Below, piece after piece: positions 21,830 through 23,800 of a stretch of 23,800 nt of DNA. The DNA lies in NCBI GenBank assembly GCA_036518955.1, contig DATDMG010000294.1:1-23800 (forward strand), in the 5' to 3' direction. The translations under genes were made by a program, and so were the position numbers. The notes beneath the pieces are model-generated. The model was given only the letters and a program-made list of their open reading frames with translations. It searched no databases and was not told where the DNA came from. Each line of letters opens with the position of its first letter. Positions within the stretch are counted from its first letter, which is position 1. The DNA comes from DATDMG01 sp036518955 (GTDB taxonomy: Bacteria > Actinomycetota > Actinomycetes > Actinomycetales > Kineosporiaceae).

Positions 21830-22306
21830 GTGTCCGACATCACCGATCCCTCCCCCGACCCGATCGCATCCCCCACCGACCCGCCGCGTCCCGAGGACGC
21901 TCATCGCTGGATCACCCTGGAACGCCTGGACCAGGGCGTCTACCGGGCCCGCAACCCGCGCGGCGTCGAACTGCGGTTCGGGAGCAAGGCCGACGACGCC
22001 TTCTCCCCGGTCGAGCTCCTCCTCGCCGCCATCGCCGGCTGCTCCGCCGTCGACGTGGACGTCGTCACCGGACGACGGTCCCCGGCCGAGGTGTTCCAGG
22101 CGCGGGTCGACGCCACCGCCGTCCGGGAGAACGGCAACCTGCTCAAGGACATCACTCTCACCTTTCGCGTCAGCTTCCCGGACGGCGAGGCCGGGGACGC
22201 CGCCCGGGAGATCCTGCCGCGCGCCGTCCAGACGTCGCACGACCGCACCTGCACGGTGTCCCGCACGATCGAGGCCGGCACGCCCGTGACGGTGCGGATC
22301 AGCTGA
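21830..22306 (+). CDS. OsmC/Ohr-family thiol peroxidase-like protein
   Basis: Small cytoplasmic protein of 158 residues. The family uses a reactive cysteine pair to reduce organic hydroperoxides. Here Cys71 in LLLAAIAGCSAVDVD and Cys141 in SHDRTCTVSRTIEAG occupy the two conserved positions. The preceding SPVELLLAA helix and the strand-rich first and last thirds (ITLERLDQGVYRARN, TPVTVRIS) fit the OsmC fold. The first 25 residues are proline-rich and probably disordered. GTG 21830 was chosen over the out-of-frame GTG two bases earlier; GAGG lies about eight bases upstream. It follows amylosucrase by 44 bases in the same direction. The OhrR-like regulator at 1036 could be its repressor, but no copy of that operator is seen before this gene. 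A YhfA-type OsmC of unknown substrate is an alternative. Confidence 0.88.
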   Translation: MSDITDPSPDPIASPTDPPRPEDAHRWITLERLDQGVYRARNPRGVELRFGSKADDAFSPVELLLAAIAGCSAVDVDVVTGRRSPAEVFQARVDATAVRENGNLLKDITLTFRVSFPDGEAGDAAREILPRAVQTSHDRTCTVSRTIEAGTPVTVRIS

Positions 22307-22553
22307 GAGTCACGCTCGCCGAATGGACCTTCGATTCTGCGGACAATCGGCTCGTTCTGTGCTTGATTGCCCATGACGTAGCTTTGCGAGCAGGTTTGCC
22401 TGAAGATCACAGGGTCCGCCGCAAGCGGCCCGCACGGCTCGGAGACCGCATGACGCCTTGCCCACCCTGGGTTCCGGAGGGGGTCGACCCCGGCCGTCCG
22501 GCCGTGCCCGCGACCGAACGCCTCCCCTGCCGGACGGGGGTCGCGCAGCTATC
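22307..22553 (+). other. 247-bp intergenic leader with hairpins before the PAS-GGDEF gene
   Basis: The first half is clearly more AT-rich than its surroundings and probably holds the promoter. GTTT (22394-22397) and GGGTCC (22412-22417), 14 bases apart, loosely resemble a SigB/SigF-type promoter. A hairpin GGG-t-CCGC / GCGG-CCC with loop CGCAA spans 22412-22431. GGGGTCGACCCC (22480-22491) and CGGCCG-TC-CGGCCG (22491-22504) are further palindromes. No open frame here looks coding. No known riboswitch consensus fits with confidence. Confidence 0.4.
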
Positions 22554-23800
22554 ATGACCGGCCTGTCCGGCACCCGGGACGAGGTCGTCCAGAGCCTCTC
22601 GCTCGCCTGGCGCAAGGCGCTGGCCGAGGCGAGCGGCACGATGCGGGACGGCGACGCCCGGGTGTCCGCGGACCTGCTGGCGGTCGCCTGCGCGACCGGC
22701 GTGACGGAGCCGGGGAGCGCCGAACCGGCGGCGGGCCGCGCCGCCCGGCTGATGCTGGAGACCAGGCTGCCCGGGCCACAGGCGGTCCGCGCCGCCGTCT
22801 CGGCGCTCACCGCTGTCGAGGGCGGGCAGAGCTTCCTGGGGCCGCTGCTCGCCCGGTACACCGCGGCCGCCCAGCGCCAACTGCTGGAGCACCAGAACGC
22901 GTTGCACCACGCCGTCCACACCGCCCGGGACCGGGCCGAGCGCGCGCTCCGCGCGTCCGAGCTGCGCTTCCGCGCGATCTTCACGGAGGCCGCCGTGGGG
23001 ATCGCGATCCGCGACTTGAGGGGGCACATCATCGACGCGAACCCAGCCCTGCTGACCATGCTCGGGTGCACCCTGGAGGAGCTGCGTCGGGCGGATCCGC
23101 GTGAGCTCACCCACCCGGACGACGGCGAGGACAACGCCCGCAACTACCGGGCCCTGGTCAGGGGCGAGGTCGACAGCTTCCGGACGGAGAAGTGTTACAC
23201 CCAGCGTGACGGCCGGGTGCTGTGGACCAACCTGACGGTCTTCCTGATCCGCAACGAGGACGGCTCCCCCGCCTTCGACGTGGCCCTGGTCGAGGACATC
23301 ACCGCGCGCTACGACCTGCAGGCCCGGCTGCTGTACCAGGCCACGCACGACGCGCTGACCGGGCTCCCGAACCGCCCGCTGTTCCTGCGCCGCCTGGAGG
23401 AGGTCGTGGCGGACCCACGACCCGGCACCCGGGTGGCGCTGTGCTTCCTCGACCTGGACGGCTTCAAATTCCTCAACGACGCCCGCGGCCACCTGGTCGG
23501 CGACCAGGTCCTGCGGGTCGTCGCCCGGCGCCTGGCGCAGGTGGCCCGACGCACCGGATCCCTGCTGGCACGGCTGGCGGGCGATGAGTTCGTCGTCCTG
23601 CTGACCTCCGACCCGGACGGCGTGCGCCCGATCGACCTCGCCCGCAGCCTGTTGGCCACCCTGGACGCCCCGATCGACGTCGAGGGGCAGCTGCCGGTCG
23701 TCGTCCGGGCGAGCATCGGAGTGGTCGAGGTGCGGGCCGGTGAGGCGGTCGCCACGGACCTGCTGCGCGCCGCCGAGCTGGCCCTGCACGCCGCGAAGGA
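22554..23800 (+). CDS. PAS-GGDEF protein (cut by window end)
   Basis: Signalling protein, first about 415 residues only. A helical N-terminal region (1-135, no membrane helix) precedes a PAS domain starting at RFRAIFTEAAVGIAIRDLRGHIIDANPALLTMLG (about 138) with the PAC-like RDGRVLWTNLTVFLIRNEDGSPAFDVALVEDIT. The GGDEF domain begins at THDALTGLPNRPLFL (about 264). LCFLDLDGFKFLNDARGHLVGDQVL supplies the metal and nucleotide residues. The signature is AGDEF (342-346), a variant found in active diguanylate cyclases. The inhibitory-site register reads RTGS instead of RxxD, so feedback by cyclic-di-GMP at that site is unlikely. The frame is open at 23800; an EAL domain often follows in such proteins but cannot be seen. 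ATG 22554 has only a weak GGGGG upstream. Confidence 0.88.
   Translation, partial: MTGLSGTRDEVVQSLSLAWRKALAEASGTMRDGDARVSADLLAVACATGVTEPGSAEPAAGRAARLMLETRLPGPQAVRAAVSALTAVEGGQSFLGPLLARYTAAAQRQLLEHQNALHHAVHTARDRAERALRASELRFRAIFTEAAVGIAIRDLRGHIIDANPALLTMLGCTLEELRRADPRELTHPDDGEDNARNYRALVRGEVDSFRTEKCYTQRDGRVLWTNLTVFLIRNEDGSPAFDVALVEDITARYDLQARLLYQATHDALTGLPNRPLFLRRLEEVVADPRPGTRVALCFLDLDGFKFLNDARGHLVGDQVLRVVARRLAQVARRTGSLLARLAGDEFVVLLTSDPDGVRPIDLARSLLATLDAPIDVEGQLPVVVRASIGVVEVRAGEAVATDLLRAAELALHAAK

Noticed and set aside
22320..22440. Cyclic-di-GMP-I (GEMM)-like words GGCAAACC and CGCAAAGC on the minus strand
   Set aside because: Only a few bases separate the two words instead of a full P2 hairpin, the rest of the consensus is missing, and transcription would point away from the GGDEF gene.
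1..23800. Prophage, insertion sequence, CRISPR array, tRNA or rRNA
   Set aside because: No transposase or integrase motifs, no regularly spaced repeats, and no tRNA or rRNA signatures were seen on either strand.

Overview
The window is very GC-rich, almost gap-free DNA, with GTG starts, strong G/C bias at third codon positions and stop-start overlaps. The gene content (AraC/monooxygenase pair, substrate-binding-GGDEF fusion, Tat-type secreted phosphodiesterase, OhrR-like regulator) points to a free-living actinomycete (Actinomycetota). I cannot name the genus. Thirteen complete genes and two edge-truncated genes account for nearly all of it. No gene-free stretch exceeds about 280 bases. I see no tRNA, rRNA, CRISPR array, insertion sequence or attachment site.

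Layout. (1) 1-1506: the N-terminal part of a sensor histidine kinase (minus) diverges from an OhrR-like MarR regulator (plus); a long perfect palindrome and a separate MarR-type operator/promoter lie between them. (2) 1529-8825: a five-gene minus-strand operon, mostly with 4-base stop-start overlaps. In order of transcription it encodes a protein resembling the C-terminal part of SWIM zinc-finger proteins but lacking the zinc finger, a DUF5691 protein, a MoxR-like AAA+ ATPase, a DUF5682 protein and a VWA (metal-ion-dependent adhesion site) protein. This looks like a dedicated MoxR-VWA chaperone-type module of unknown client, and it is the least understood system here. A 12-bp hairpin that contains both stop codons separates it from the regulator. 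(3) 8937-11998: a secreted phosphoesterase (phospholipase C/acid phosphatase family) diverges from a Tat-exported glycerophosphodiester phosphodiesterase. Repeated GTTCGCC words with 11-bp phasing between them suggest shared PhoP control and phosphate scavenging.

(4) 11872-14067: an AraC-family regulator and an FAD-dependent monooxygenase form a two-gene minus-strand operon; the monooxygenase 3' end overlaps the phosphodiesterase gene by 127 bp. (5) 14146-16278: a LacI-type substrate-binding domain fused to a GGDEF domain whose signature is degenerate. (6) 16305-17247: two small minus-strand genes of unknown function. (7) 17528-19636: a ferric-reductase-like membrane flavocytochrome with a long basic disordered N-terminus, then a 25-bp tandem duplication and a terminator-like hairpin. 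(8) 19824-22306: an amylosucrase (GH13), closely followed by an OsmC/Ohr-like thiol peroxidase-type protein. (9) 22554-end: a PAS-GGDEF protein cut by the window edge.

Themes: redox or peroxide response (OhrR-like regulator, OsmC-like protein, ferric-reductase-like protein), phosphate recovery from phospholipids, sucrose-derived glucan synthesis, cyclic-di-GMP signalling (one likely degenerate, one likely active domain), and the MoxR/VWA module. All assignments come from reading motifs; no database search was possible.
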